Shown here in pieces: positions 18,045 through 27,351 of a stretch of DNA of 59,762 nt. This DNA comes from Clostridium sp. CAG:288. GTDB taxonomy: Bacteria > Bacillota_I > Bacilli_A > RFN20 > CAG-288. Position 1 is the first letter of the stretch, and each line of letters starts with the position of its first letter. The translations under genes and the position numbers were made by a program. The DNA lies in assembly GCA_000437395.1 (NCBI GenBank), contig FR898190.1, positions 1,503 through 61,264 on the forward strand, read 5' to 3'. The notes below the pieces were generated by a model that saw only the letters and a program-made list of their open reading frames with translations, searched no databases and had not been told where the DNA came from.

Positions 18045-18947
18045 CTATTTTTTATTATTAATGACTGAAGATTCTTTTTTGATTTCTTTAGTCATTTTTT
18101 CTATATCCTTTTTTTCTTTAATAATAATGTTAAGATAAAAGCAAATAAATAAAATATAGCTGCAGAAATAGACTAATAATAATAAAATAACGATGGTGGA
18201 TAAAGGACCGTAAATAGTGTTATATCTATCAAACTTATATGACATATAAACAAAGAATATACCGATGAATACGAGAATAGAAATAGAACTTAAATATGCT
18301 CCAGGTAAAATATCTTTAAATTTTGGTCGCTTTGTCGGTGAAAAATAAAACAAAGCAGATATAGTTGCAAAGAAAATGAAAAAGGAAATAATGTACTTAA
18401 GCCAAACAGAAATGCTATAAGGAATAATAGATTTTGTCATATTCTCAAAAAACACTAACAAAATAATTGTGAATGATATACTAGCAATAAAGATTATAGT
18501 CATCAATATCGAACGTGCTTTACGCTTTACAAAGTGATTATCTAAAACGTATCTGTTATAAAAGTGATCTGCAAATCTAGTAAAGCATTCTATTCCACGA
18601 CTAGCGATATAAAATGAGATAGCTGATGAAAAGATGACTGTTACAATATCTGATGGTTGAATTGATTGTAGGTAAGAAATTATCGTTTGTGTAAGTTCAG
18701 ACTCTGGCAACCAAGTCCTTAATAAGTCAATTATATAATTTGTTGAAGCATTAAATTGTGTTAATATCATCAAAATTAATGAAACTAATGGCACAATAGA
18801 AATTACCAAATAAAAAGTAAAACTTGATGGCATATATGAAAAGCCATTAAGTCTAAATAATTTACGTAAGAAATTAATTTTTTTTTGGTTTTTTATTTTG
18901 TCGATAAAAAGCCTAAAATTTGCTCTTATTTTTTTAATTTTGTTCAT
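18045..18947 (-). CDS. YihY/virulence factor BrkB family membrane protein
   Basis: A 300-residue polytopic protein with about six membrane helices after a basic N-terminal 35 residues. Family signatures include the early SFTFYLVISIVPLVSLILMI block, the region around FSSAISFYIASRGIECF, and the late FSPTKRPKFKDILPGAYLSS loop. The role of this widespread family is still unsettled; transport of lipid or export-linked functions have been suggested. The C-terminal 30 residues are highly charged and cytoplasmic. It overlaps the upstream gene by 14 bp. Confidence 0.9.
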   Translation of the reverse strand: MNKIKKIRANFRLFIDKIKNQKKINFLRKLFRLNGFSYMPSSFTFYLVISIVPLVSLILMILTQFNASTNYIIDLLRTWLPESELTQTIISYLQSIQPSDIVTVIFSSAISFYIASRGIECFTRFADHFYNRYVLDNHFVKRKARSILMTIIFIASISFTIILLVFFENMTKSIIPYSISVWLKYIISFFIFFATISALFYFSPTKRPKFKDILPGAYLSSISILVFIGIFFVYMSYKFDRYNTIYGPLSTIVILLLLVYFCSYILFICFYLNIIIKEKKDIEKMTKEIKKESSVINNKK

Positions 18948-19695
18948 CTAATAAGCTCTCAAACTCTTTTTTATATTCCTCTAATAATATTTCAGAATTA
19001 ATTCCACTTAAACTTTTGCTTAGCAGTTTTTGAATCAATTCTACTAATGTAGTTGATATACGCATTGATTCAGATAAATTATATTTGTTTTCAAGTGAAT
19101 ATATTAATCCAGCTAAGAAAATACTTGCTAAGAAGTAAAAATTCTTTTGGGTTGGTTCAGTTGATAAAGAAATATAATCCATTCCAGTTTTTTTAGATAT
19201 GATGTTTACTGATCCTGAGATATCAAAAATAGCAGCGTATTTTGCCTTTTTGGAAACGATATCTTTTAAAACGTCAAGAGAATCTAAAATATCTGTATTA
19301 TCTAGAAATACAAAATATCCGTTTTTTGCAAATAGTTGATATTCTGATTTATATTCTGGCAAACCTGTTAAATCAAAATAAATGTGATGTTCAGTGCTAA
19401 CTAAATAATCTAATTCATTAATTGAATAAGGCATTGGATTGACAATTAAGATATCAGCTTCTTCAATATATTTTTTACATTCATCAGAAATATAGTTATC
19501 AAGTTTGTGAAGAGTTAAATTAGGACAGTTTTCTCTAATATGTTTATCTTTTTCTGCGTCCATTTCTTCTTGAGCTGCATCATAGAATACATCGACTTTA
19601 AAATCTAGCTTTGATAAAATAATGCCTTTGCATAAAAAGGAAATGGCATTTTCAGAATCTACCTTATCCAAACCTAAGATAACGGCTTTTTTCAT
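18934..19695 (-). CDS. hypothetical protein, possibly degenerate PfkB-type carbohydrate kinase fold
   Basis: A 253-residue soluble protein, cotranscribed with the YihY gene (14-bp overlap). Its N-terminus (KAVILGLDKVDSENAISFLCKGIILSKL) and its C-terminal third echo ribokinase/PfkB proteins: a strand KYAAIFDISGSVNIISK where PfkB has v-v-T-l-G-xx-G, then TEPTQKNFYFLASIFLAGLIYSLENKYNLSESMRI where PfkB has the GAGD loop and following helix. The GAGD catalytic motif is absent, so it would not be a working kinase. I regard the similarity as suggestive only. Function unknown. Confidence 0.7.
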   Translation of the reverse strand: MKKAVILGLDKVDSENAISFLCKGIILSKLDFKVDVFYDAAQEEMDAEKDKHIRENCPNLTLHKLDNYISDECKKYIEEADILIVNPMPYSINELDYLVSTEHHIYFDLTGLPEYKSEYQLFAKNGYFVFLDNTDILDSLDVLKDIVSKKAKYAAIFDISGSVNIISKKTGMDYISLSTEPTQKNFYFLASIFLAGLIYSLENKYNLSESMRISTTLVELIQKLLSKSLSGINSEILLEEYKKEFESLLDEQN

Positions 19696-19881
19696 GTTTA
19701 ACTCTCCTTTTTTTCAATAACAATAATATCAATTTTTATTATTATGTGCAATTGGTTTTAAAATACTATTTACTATTATTAGTACTAGGTATATATTGTT
19801 CTTGCCTTTTATCAAAAGTGATTAATAAAGCTTTTTTACTAGTTATTTAACAAAAAAGGGTTTTTGTAATATGTTTATTTA

Positions 19882-19911
19882 TTGATAAAAAGGGTACTTT
19901 AATAGTATATT
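19882..19911 (+). promoter_or_regulatory. probable promoter of ftsH
   Basis: TTGATA and TATATT with an 18-bp spacer, 75 bp before the ftsH ATG. The rest of the 291-bp divergent gap is AT-rich; I see no gene in it. Confidence 0.45.
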
Positions 19912-19986
19912 AGATAATGTATGAATTTACCCTAATATATTATATTTATACACATATATTTTAAGAGACAAAAAGGAGGTTATCCA

Positions 19987-22575
19987 ATGGATAAAAACAA
20001 TAATCCACAACAACCACGTAATAAGAAAAATACTTTTAGTACAATTTTCTTACCTTTGCTTCTTGTAGTTGGTATGTGTTTAACATTCTACTTTGTATTT
20101 GTTAAACCATCAACAGGTTCATCTTCAAGAAATACAGAGAACTATACACAAGCAGATTTGGTTTTAGACAGTGATAAAAAGATCGATGAATATTCTTTAG
20201 ACTATGGTGGAAAATTAACAAATATCTTGCTTGGACAAGAAGTTACAAAACTTCAATCAAAGTATAGTTATACAGGAAACTATTATTCTATTGCTGGTTA
20301 CTATACAAAAGTAAATGATGCAGGTAAAAAAGTAAGAATTATATTTAGAGCAGACTTATCTGCTGATTCTTCGTCATGGGCTTTATTCCAAGATATTATT
20401 GAACAAGCACCTTTATATCAAAAAGATGCAGAAGGTAATATTAAAGTTGATGCCAATACTGGCCTTGCTTTAGTCGATCAAGATAATAGCAAATATTATT
20501 CTGGTAGTAGAAATATTTACGATATTATTAGTCCTGAATCAGGTAGTGGATTTGCCTCATGGCTTCCAACAATACTTGTTTCTGTTGTCTTAATTGGGCT
20601 TTCAATTTTCTTAGTAAGTAGATTTACAAAATCTATGAAGAATATTGATAGAACACAAATGGATTTCAATACTTCTAGAGCTCGTAAAGAAGTTAACTCT
20701 AAAGTTAAGTTCTCTGATGTTGCTGGATGTGATGAAGTAAAAGCTGAGTTAGTTGAAGTTGTAGACTATTTTAGAAACGCAGATAAATATACAAAACTTG
20801 GTGCTAAATTACCAAAAGGTGTTCTCCTTGTTGGCCCGCCAGGAACAGGTAAAACATTATTAGCAAAAGCTGTAGCTGGAGAAGCAAATGTCGCTTTCTA
20901 TTCTATCTCTGGTTCAGACTTTGTTGAAATGTATGTCGGTGTTGGTGCTGGCCGTGTTAGAGATATGTTTAAGACAGCTAAACAAAACGCTCCATGCTTA
21001 ATATTTATTGATGAAATTGATGCTGTCGGCCGTCAAAGAGGCGCAGGTTTAGGTGGCGGTAACGATGAAAGAGAACAAACTCTTAACCAATTGTTAGTTG
21101 AAATGGATGGCTTTAATGATAACTCTGGAGTTATTGTTATGGCAGCTACTAACCGTTCTGATATTTTGGACCCAGCTCTTTTAAGAGCAGGACGTTTCGA
21201 TAGACAAATCACTGTTGATCTTCCAGATAAGAATGGTCGTGAAGCTATATTAAAAGTCCACTCAAGAAATAAAAAAGTTGATTCTAGTGTCGATTTTGCT
21301 AATATTGCAAATAGAACAGTTGGATTCTCAGGTGCTGATTTAGCTAACGTTATGAATGAAGCTGCTATCTTAGCAGTTAGAGCCAAACGTAACGTTATTA
21401 CTACTAAAGATATCGATGAAGCAATCGATCGTTCTTGGTCTGGTCCAGCTCGTAACTCAGTTACAATGAGCCCAGAAGAAAAGAAACAAATTGCTTATCA
21501 CGAATCAGGACACGCAATTATCGGATTGAAACTTCCATATTCTGATGTGGTTCAAAAAGTTACAATTGTCCCACGTGGAAGAACTGGTGGTCACGTATTA
21601 ATGACACCGGAAAACGATAGATTCATAATGACTAAGAACCAAATCTTAGCACGTATTACAGGCTATTTAGGTGGAAGAACATCAGAAGAGATTTTCTTTG
21701 GCGATGTTTCTACTGGAGCTAGTAATGATATTGAAGTTGCAACTAGATTAGCAAGAGCTATGGTAACAGAATATGGTATGAGTTCTTTAGGACCAGTACA
21801 ATATGATCAAAATCAAGGCTCTGTCTTCTTAGGACGTGACTACAATAGTACTCAACGCAATTTCTCAGCTCAAGTGGCATATGAAATTGATAAAGAGATA
21901 AGAAATATTATCGATGAATGTCATAAGCAGGCAAACGATATATTAACTAAGTATAAAGATGATGTTATTTTGATGGCTGAAACTCTTATTACTAAAGAAA
22001 CATTAACTGCTGAAGAAATTAAGTATTTACTTGAAAATCGTCATTTGCCAGAAGAAAAGGAATTTGCTCAAGTTGAAGAAGATAAACCAGAAGTAACTGA
22101 TTCTGTTGATAAGACTGAAAAAGAAACTAAAGGTGTTGACTTAGGTTCTATGACATTGCCAATTGAATTTAATGGCTTTATCGATGAATTCCACACAGCT
22201 ATTAGTAAAAACCCACGTAAGGTTGTAGTTGTTGCTGCTGTACCTGGTACAAACAACGTATCTTTTGATCAATTAAAGAGAATCGTTTATCGCTTTGCTC
22301 CAAAAGAAGATTTTATCGGAACAGTATTTTTACCAAGAGAATTGTATATAAAATTACCTGTTTCATTAGATGATTTTGCTCAATATCTCGAAAATGAAGG
22401 TGGCGCTGAATTATTGTTAGTAAAAACTTCTGAGATTTCTTTAGACGAGTTAAAAGCAGCTGTTTATCCCACTGCATCATTAACTGAAAAACTTAGAAAA
22501 GCTAAAGATAGCGATGAAGAAAAAGTAATCGATGTCGATCCAGTTGATGATAAAAAGGATGAAGATAAAAAATAG
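19987..22575 (+). CDS. ftsH: ATP-dependent zinc metalloprotease FtsH with C-terminal extension
   Basis: Membrane-bound AAA+ protease that degrades misfolded membrane proteins and regulators. TM1 covers about residues 19-39, an extracytoplasmic domain 40-190, and TM2 about 193-213. In the AAA domain, Walker A GPPGTGKT is at 284-291, Walker B LIFIDEIDAVG follows, and the SRH is around NRSDILDPALLRAGRFDR. The zinc motif HESGH is at 505-509. The usual family protein stops near the LLENRHLPEE segment (about residue 685). Here about 175 more residues follow: an acidic linker (690-716), a compact alpha/beta-looking domain (about 717-835) and an acidic Lys/Asp/Glu tail. Start has AAAGGAGG upstream. 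Two neighbouring genes are on the other strand, so ftsH has its own promoter. Confidence 0.97.
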   Translation: MDKNNNPQQPRNKKNTFSTIFLPLLLVVGMCLTFYFVFVKPSTGSSSRNTENYTQADLVLDSDKKIDEYSLDYGGKLTNILLGQEVTKLQSKYSYTGNYYSIAGYYTKVNDAGKKVRIIFRADLSADSSSWALFQDIIEQAPLYQKDAEGNIKVDANTGLALVDQDNSKYYSGSRNIYDIISPESGSGFASWLPTILVSVVLIGLSIFLVSRFTKSMKNIDRTQMDFNTSRARKEVNSKVKFSDVAGCDEVKAELVEVVDYFRNADKYTKLGAKLPKGVLLVGPPGTGKTLLAKAVAGEANVAFYSISGSDFVEMYVGVGAGRVRDMFKTAKQNAPCLIFIDEIDAVGRQRGAGLGGGNDEREQTLNQLLVEMDGFNDNSGVIVMAATNRSDILDPALLRAGRFDRQITVDLPDKNGREAILKVHSRNKKVDSSVDFANIANRTVGFSGADLANVMNEAAILAVRAKRNVITTKDIDEAIDRSWSGPARNSVTMSPEEKKQIAYHESGHAIIGLKLPYSDVVQKVTIVPRGRTGGHVLMTPENDRFIMTKNQILARITGYLGGRTSEEIFFGDVSTGASNDIEVATRLARAMVTEYGMSSLGPVQYDQNQGSVFLGRDYNSTQRNFSAQVAYEIDKEIRNIIDECHKQANDILTKYKDDVILMAETLITKETLTAEEIKYLLENRHLPEEKEFAQVEEDKPEVTDSVDKTEKETKGVDLGSMTLPIEFNGFIDEFHTAISKNPRKVVVVAAVPGTNNVSFDQLKRIVYRFAPKEDFIGTVFLPRELYIKLPVSLDDFAQYLENEGGAELLLVKTSEISLDELKAAVYPTASLTEKLRKAKDSDEEKVIDVDPVDDKKDEDKK

Positions 22576-22580
22576 AAAAT

Positions 22581-22604
22581 AGCTCACCTGCAACAAGGTG
22601 AGCT
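22581..22604 (+). promoter_or_regulatory. hairpin between ftsH and dus
   Basis: The 9-bp stem AGCTCACCT / AGGTGAGCT closes a 6-base loop. Only TT follows, so it is at best a weak terminator. Its 3' arm contains AAGGTGAG, the only ribosome-binding-like sequence before the dus ATG at 22615. Confidence 0.65.
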
Positions 22605-22614
22605 TTAATAGTTT

Positions 22615-23592
22615 ATGGCAAAAAAATTTGAAATAGGAAATATTACTTTACCAAATAGATATATTCTTGCTCCGATGGCAGGATATACCAATGAGCCATT
22701 AAGAAAAATGGCAAGAGAAGGTGGCGCTGGATTAGTTTATACAGAAATGATTTCAGCGACTGCTTTGGCGTATAATAATCAAAAGACATTTGATATGTTA
22801 CCTAGGGACAATTCTGAAAACCCATTAGCTTTACAATTGTTCGGTGGAGATAAAAACATAATATTAAATGCTATAGATTTTGTTGAAAAAGAAGCTAAAT
22901 ATGATTTCTTAGATTTTAATATGGGTTGTCCTGTTCCTAAAGTTATGAAACAAGAGGCTGGTTCGTATTGGTTAAAACGACAAGATGAAGTATATGATTT
23001 GCTTCATTCAATGGTACAAAAATCTCATAAGCCTGTAATAATTAAAATTAGACTTGGATTTGATAAAAAACATATTAATGCAGTAGAAATTGCTAAAATT
23101 GCTGAACAAGCTGGAATTAAAGCTTTAGCTGTTCATGGAAGAACAAGAGATGAATACTATAACGGTTTTCCACATTATGAGGAAATTGCTAAAGTTAAAA
23201 ATAGTGTTTCAATACCGGTTATAGCCAATGGAAATATTGATTTAAACAATATTGCTGAAGTTGAAAAAATAACGAATGCTGATGCATTTATGATTGGCAG
23301 AGGATGTCTTGGTAACCCACTAATATTTACTGATCTTATTAATTCGGAAGAAGGTAAACCGTTTATAGAACACACATTAGAAAAACAAATAAATTTGATG
23401 AAAAAACATTTTGATATGATTATAAATTATATGGGTGAATATAACGGGGTAAGATACTTTAGAGGCTTATCAGTTTTATATGTTAAGGGATTTGACAACG
23501 CAAAATATATTAAAAATAAATTGATATCAATGAATACAGTTGATGATTTTAACTCAATAATAAAAGAGACTAAAGATTACTATTTGAAATAA
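22615..23592 (+). CDS. dus: tRNA-dihydrouridine synthase
   Basis: A 325-residue FMN-dependent enzyme that reduces uridines in the tRNA D-loop using NAD(P)H. The TIM-barrel start is ITLPNRYILAPMAGYTNEPLR. The catalytic loop reads DFNMGCPVPKV with Cys105 as the proton donor, followed by K-containing RTRDEYYNG and the C-terminal helical domain with VRYFRGLSVLYVKGF. The usual GSALLR after the catalytic Cys is here GSYWLKR. It is in line with ftsH across a hairpin and probably partly cotranscribed with it. DusB-type is the default for Firmicutes, but the subclass is not certain. Confidence 0.94.
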   Translation: MAKKFEIGNITLPNRYILAPMAGYTNEPLRKMAREGGAGLVYTEMISATALAYNNQKTFDMLPRDNSENPLALQLFGGDKNIILNAIDFVEKEAKYDFLDFNMGCPVPKVMKQEAGSYWLKRQDEVYDLLHSMVQKSHKPVIIKIRLGFDKKHINAVEIAKIAEQAGIKALAVHGRTRDEYYNGFPHYEEIAKVKNSVSIPVIANGNIDLNNIAEVEKITNADAFMIGRGCLGNPLIFTDLINSEEGKPFIEHTLEKQINLMKKHFDMIINYMGEYNGVRYFRGLSVLYVKGFDNAKYIKNKLISMNTVDDFNSIIKETKDYYLK

Positions 23593-23607
23593 TATTAGCA
23601 ATAAAAT

Positions 23608-23648
23608 TGTGCATAAATGTGCAAAATTTGCATATTATGCACATTTTT
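23608..23648 (+). terminator. terminator of dus, nested palindromes
   Basis: The outer arms TGTGCATAA / TTATGCACA enclose the inner palindrome TGCAAA-A-TTTGCA, followed by TTTTT. The structure ends dus but could also bind a regulator, since it lies about 50 bp before the DeoR gene. Confidence 0.7.
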
Positions 23649-23698
23649 ATTTGACTATGCCTATATTAAATGGTTAACTTATAATTGAGGTGAATGCT

Positions 23699-24463
23699 AT
23701 GTTACAAGATTCAAGACTAAATGAAATTTTAAAATTAGTTGATCAAAAGGGCGCTGTCAGGGTAGATGAATTGGCAAAATTATTTAATATATCAGAATCT
23801 ACAATTAGAAGAGATTTAATTGAATTATCAAAACAAAACAAGCTAATTAAAGTCCACGGTGGGGCAACTGCTACAAATTATGCTGGAAATATTACTTTTG
23901 ATAGGGTTGATAAAGATTATTTCTTTAGAGAAAATTTGGAAAAAGAAAAGAAAGAATTAATAGCAAGAAAAGCTGCATCTTTAATTAAGGATGGAGCATC
24001 GGTATACCTTGATGCTTCTACTTCTGTTGCTAGTGTTATTGATTATTTAAAACCAGTAGATGCCTACTTTGTCACAAATAGTCCTTTGATAGCCAAAAAA
24101 TTAGCTATGAAGAATTTTAAAGTGTTTGTAACTGGCGGAGAATTAAAATTAACAACTGACGCTTATACGGGTGGTTTTGCAATAGAATTTTTAAACAAGT
24201 TTAATTTTTCTATTGGTTTGTTTGGAACAAATGGTATTCATAGAACAGCTAATTTTACTACTCCAGATCCTGTTGAAGCTTCTATAAAAAGAAAAGCTAT
24301 GGAAAGAACTTACAAATCGTATATTTTAGCTGATTCGTCAAAGTTCAATAATGTAGCTTCTGTAACCTTCGCAAATTTAAGTGAAGCTACTTTAATCACT
24401 GATTGTATTCGTGAAGATTATCGAGATATCTTAAAGATGATCGATGCATCTAAGGAAGATTAA
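23699..24463 (+). CDS. DeoR family transcriptional regulator (FruR-like)
   Basis: A 254-residue repressor. The ATG at 23699 is chosen over an in-frame GTG at 23690 because GAGGTGA lies 6 bases before it. The N-terminal helix-turn-helix is classic DeoR (RLNEILKLVDQKGAVRVDEL...NISESTIRRDL), with GGATA closing the domain. The C-terminal sugar-phosphate-binding domain has DASTSVASVIDYL, TNSPLIAKKL and a GLFGTNGIH segment. It overlaps the 1-phosphofructokinase gene by 1 bp (TAATG), so it most probably senses fructose 1-phosphate and controls this operon. No fructose PTS permease gene follows. Confidence 0.93.
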   Translation: MLQDSRLNEILKLVDQKGAVRVDELAKLFNISESTIRRDLIELSKQNKLIKVHGGATATNYAGNITFDRVDKDYFFRENLEKEKKELIARKAASLIKDGASVYLDASTSVASVIDYLKPVDAYFVTNSPLIAKKLAMKNFKVFVTGGELKLTTDAYTGGFAIEFLNKFNFSIGLFGTNGIHRTANFTTPDPVEASIKRKAMERTYKSYILADSSKFNNVASVTFANLSEATLITDCIREDYRDILKMIDASKED

Positions 24464-25371
24464 TGATTTACACAGTAACTATTTCTCCGTGTTTAGACTA
24501 CAAAATGGTAGTTGATAACTTTGAAATCGGAAATATAAATAGATCAACAAAACAATTATTAGTTCCTGGTGGAAAAGGAATTAATGTTTCTTTTGTGTTA
24601 AAAAATTTAGGTGTTGAAAGCATTGTTTTGGGATTTAAAGCTGGCTTTATAGGCAATACGATAGAAAACATGGTTAATGATGAAGGACTAAAAACTTATT
24701 TTGTTGAAACAGCTGGTGAAAGTAGAATCAATGTAAAAATACTTTCTAAAGAAGAAAGCGCAATAAATGGAGCTGGCCCTATACCAAGCGAAGAAAATAT
24801 CCAAGAGTTAAAATCGATATTACTTAAAGCTAACTCTAATGATATTGTTGTTTTAAGTGGCTCTGTACCTTATTCTATACATGATGGAAAGTTATTTAAA
24901 GAAATAATTGAGGATCTCAATAGTAGAAATGTTAAAGTTATTCTTGATACATCTGGCAAAACACTTATTGAAGGAATAAAAAGTAAACCATTTTTAATTA
25001 AGCCTAATATTGATGAATTAGAAGAATTATTTGGTAATAAAATAAATAATGAAGAAGAGTTAATAAAGACTTTATATAAACTAAATGATAAAGGAATAAA
25101 AAACACCATAGTTTCAATAGGTGAAAAAGGAGCTCTTCTCTGTACTGAAAATAAAGAATTAATTTTCGTTGAAGCTCCAAAAGGGAAAGCAATTTCAACA
25201 GTTGGTGCTGGTGATTCACTAGTTGCTGGATTCTTATCATATTACGTTAATAATAAATCGTTAAAAGAAAGTCTTGAATATGGTGTATGTGCAGGCTCAG
25301 CAACAGTTTTTTCACATCATTTGGCCACCAAAGAAGAAATTGATAAATTATTTTTAAGTTTAAAAAGATGA
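24463..25371 (+). CDS. fruK: 1-phosphofructokinase (PfkB family)
   Basis: A 302-residue PfkB-family kinase that phosphorylates fructose 1-phosphate (or tagatose 6-phosphate in the sister group) to the 1,6-bisphosphate. The start MIYTVTISPCLDYKMVV matches the FruK/LacC pattern T-x-T-x-N-P-x-x-D, here with S-P-C. The substrate loop is GGKGINVS, and the C-terminal catalytic signature is TVGAGDSLVAGF with Asp251. Coupling to a DeoR regulator supports FruK. It shares ATGA with recG downstream, an unusual pairing. Confidence 0.92.
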   Translation: MIYTVTISPCLDYKMVVDNFEIGNINRSTKQLLVPGGKGINVSFVLKNLGVESIVLGFKAGFIGNTIENMVNDEGLKTYFVETAGESRINVKILSKEESAINGAGPIPSEENIQELKSILLKANSNDIVVLSGSVPYSIHDGKLFKEIIEDLNSRNVKVILDTSGKTLIEGIKSKPFLIKPNIDELEELFGNKINNEEELIKTLYKLNDKGIKNTIVSIGEKGALLCTENKELIFVEAPKGKAISTVGAGDSLVAGFLSYYVNNKSLKESLEYGVCAGSATVFSHHLATKEEIDKLFLSLKR

Positions 25372-27347
25372 ATTATTTAGAAATATACAAAGAATTAAAT
25401 ATTAATAGCGAAGAAGAGTTATTAAGTATTTTACCTAGACGTTATGAATTTCTAACGCCTAGCGCTTTGAAGTCTGAATATAACGATAAAGAAAAAGTAA
25501 TTTTAAAAGGAAAACTTGCAAGCTCAATACAAGGAATACGTAGTGTTTCAATGTTAAGATTTTCAATACAATGTGAAAATTACACATATAAAGCGTATAT
25601 TTTTGGACAAGACTTTTATAAGAACATAATAAAACGTGATATGCAATATCTATTTATTGGTAGATATTCGCTTAAGCAAAAAGCTTTTTCTATTACTTCT
25701 ATTATTAGATGTGATAACGAGTTTGCTATTCGTGGAATTAAGCCTATATATTCGATACCTAAGAAAGTTAAACAAGCTGATTATTATAAATTAATTAAAG
25801 AAACATTATTTAATCCTAATTTAGAAATTAAAGAAGTATTACCAAAATTTATAAGAAATAAATATCGACTTGAAAGTCGCAAACAAGCTTTTATTGACGT
25901 TCATTTGCCTGTAAATAGCGATTCATTAAAAGCTGGATTAAGAGTTTTTAAGTATGAAGAAGCATTAAAATACGCTCTTAATTCTTTATGTTCTAAAGAA
26001 TATGTCAAAAGTTTAAAAAAAGTAATAGGTGAACCAATCAACACTAACTTAATTAATAGTTATGTTAAAGATTTACCTTATACTTTAACTCATGATCAAG
26101 TTGTTGCTATTAGAGAAATAGTAAACGATATGAATAAAGAAGTTTTGATGAATAGATTACTTGAAGGTGATGTTGGTACAGGTAAAACAGCTGTTGCCTT
26201 TGCAGCACTATATGCTAATTATATAAGAAATTTTCAAGGCGCTTTTATGGCTCCGACAATTACGTTAGCTAAACAACACTATGAAAATGCTTGTAACAAT
26301 TTTAAAAAATATGGAATAAAAATTGCTTTATATGATTCGAGCCTTCCCAAAAAAGAAAAAGATAAATTAGCTTTAGAAATATCAGAAGGAAAAATAGATA
26401 TTATTATTGGGACTCATTCTTTAATTACTGGATCTTTAAATTTTTATAATTTAGGTTTAGCTATTATTGATGAGCAACATAGATTTGGAGTCATGCAAAG
26501 AACTAATTTAGCTAAAAAAGGTGAAAGTACCGATTTATTAATGATGAGTGCAACTCCTATTCCTAGAACACTATCAAAGATAATGTTTAACGATATTGAA
26601 GTATCAACTTTAAACGAATTTCCAAGTGGTAGAAGATGCGTTAAAACAATCGTTAAGAAATCAAGTGATGAGAAGGTAAGACAGGCGGTTAGTTGGGCTA
26701 TTAGAAATAATAGACAAATTTTTGTTGTAGTTCCTAAAATCGAAGATGATTTGCTTGGTAAAAGAAAATACTCAGTCAAACAAGTATATGATATTTATGT
26801 CGATATGATTGGTGAATCTAGTGTTGGATTATTGCATGGTAAAATGAAAGAAACAGATAAAGATGAGATATATGCCAAGTTTAAAAAAGGAGAGATATCT
26901 GTTTTAGTTTCTACAACAGTTATTGAAGTAGGTATTGATGTTCCAACAGCAGGCTTAATGATTGTTTATGATGCAAATTACTTTGGATTAGCAACGTTAC
27001 ACCAACTTAGAGGAAGAATCGGTCGCGATGGTAATGAAGCTTATGCAATACTACTTTATGACGGCGATGATGATAATGCTTTAGAGAGACTTAACTTCTT
27101 AAAAGATAATCAAGATGGTAGTAATATAGCTTTATACGACTTACAAAATCGTGGTGCTGGAAGTTATATTGGCGAAAATCAAACAGGTGAAAGTGATTTA
27201 AAAGTAGCCAACTTTGTTTCTGATAGACAAATGTTTTTAGCTGCAATCGATGATGCTAAATACATATATGAGCATTTAGATAACTTAGAATTTAACGTAT
27301 ACTATAATAAAATTAGAAAAGAAATTTATAAAACAGAATTGAAATAG
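25368..27347 (+). CDS. recG: ATP-dependent DNA helicase RecG
   Basis: A 659-residue superfamily 2 helicase that remodels stalled replication forks and Holliday junctions. The N-terminal wedge/OB domain (about 55-150, FSIQCENYTYKAYIFGQDFY) is followed by the helicase core. Walker A is GDVGTGKT near 267, and motif II is DEQH at 368-371, the RecG-specific form. Then come MSATPIPRTL, VSTTVIEVGIDVP, and LHQLRGRIGRDG (motif VI). A normal C-terminus follows. It starts in an ATGA overlap with fruK and should be translated by coupling. Its 3' end is 4 bp from the convergent MATE gene, with no terminator between. Confidence 0.97.
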   Translation: MNYLEIYKELNINSEEELLSILPRRYEFLTPSALKSEYNDKEKVILKGKLASSIQGIRSVSMLRFSIQCENYTYKAYIFGQDFYKNIIKRDMQYLFIGRYSLKQKAFSITSIIRCDNEFAIRGIKPIYSIPKKVKQADYYKLIKETLFNPNLEIKEVLPKFIRNKYRLESRKQAFIDVHLPVNSDSLKAGLRVFKYEEALKYALNSLCSKEYVKSLKKVIGEPINTNLINSYVKDLPYTLTHDQVVAIREIVNDMNKEVLMNRLLEGDVGTGKTAVAFAALYANYIRNFQGAFMAPTITLAKQHYENACNNFKKYGIKIALYDSSLPKKEKDKLALEISEGKIDIIIGTHSLITGSLNFYNLGLAIIDEQHRFGVMQRTNLAKKGESTDLLMMSATPIPRTLSKIMFNDIEVSTLNEFPSGRRCVKTIVKKSSDEKVRQAVSWAIRNNRQIFVVVPKIEDDLLGKRKYSVKQVYDIYVDMIGESSVGLLHGKMKETDKDEIYAKFKKGEISVLVSTTVIEVGIDVPTAGLMIVYDANYFGLATLHQLRGRIGRDGNEAYAILLYDGDDDNALERLNFLKDNQDGSNIALYDLQNRGAGSYIGENQTGESDLKVANFVSDRQMFLAAIDDAKYIYEHLDNLEFNVYYNKIRKEIYKTELK

Positions 27348-27351
27348 CAAT

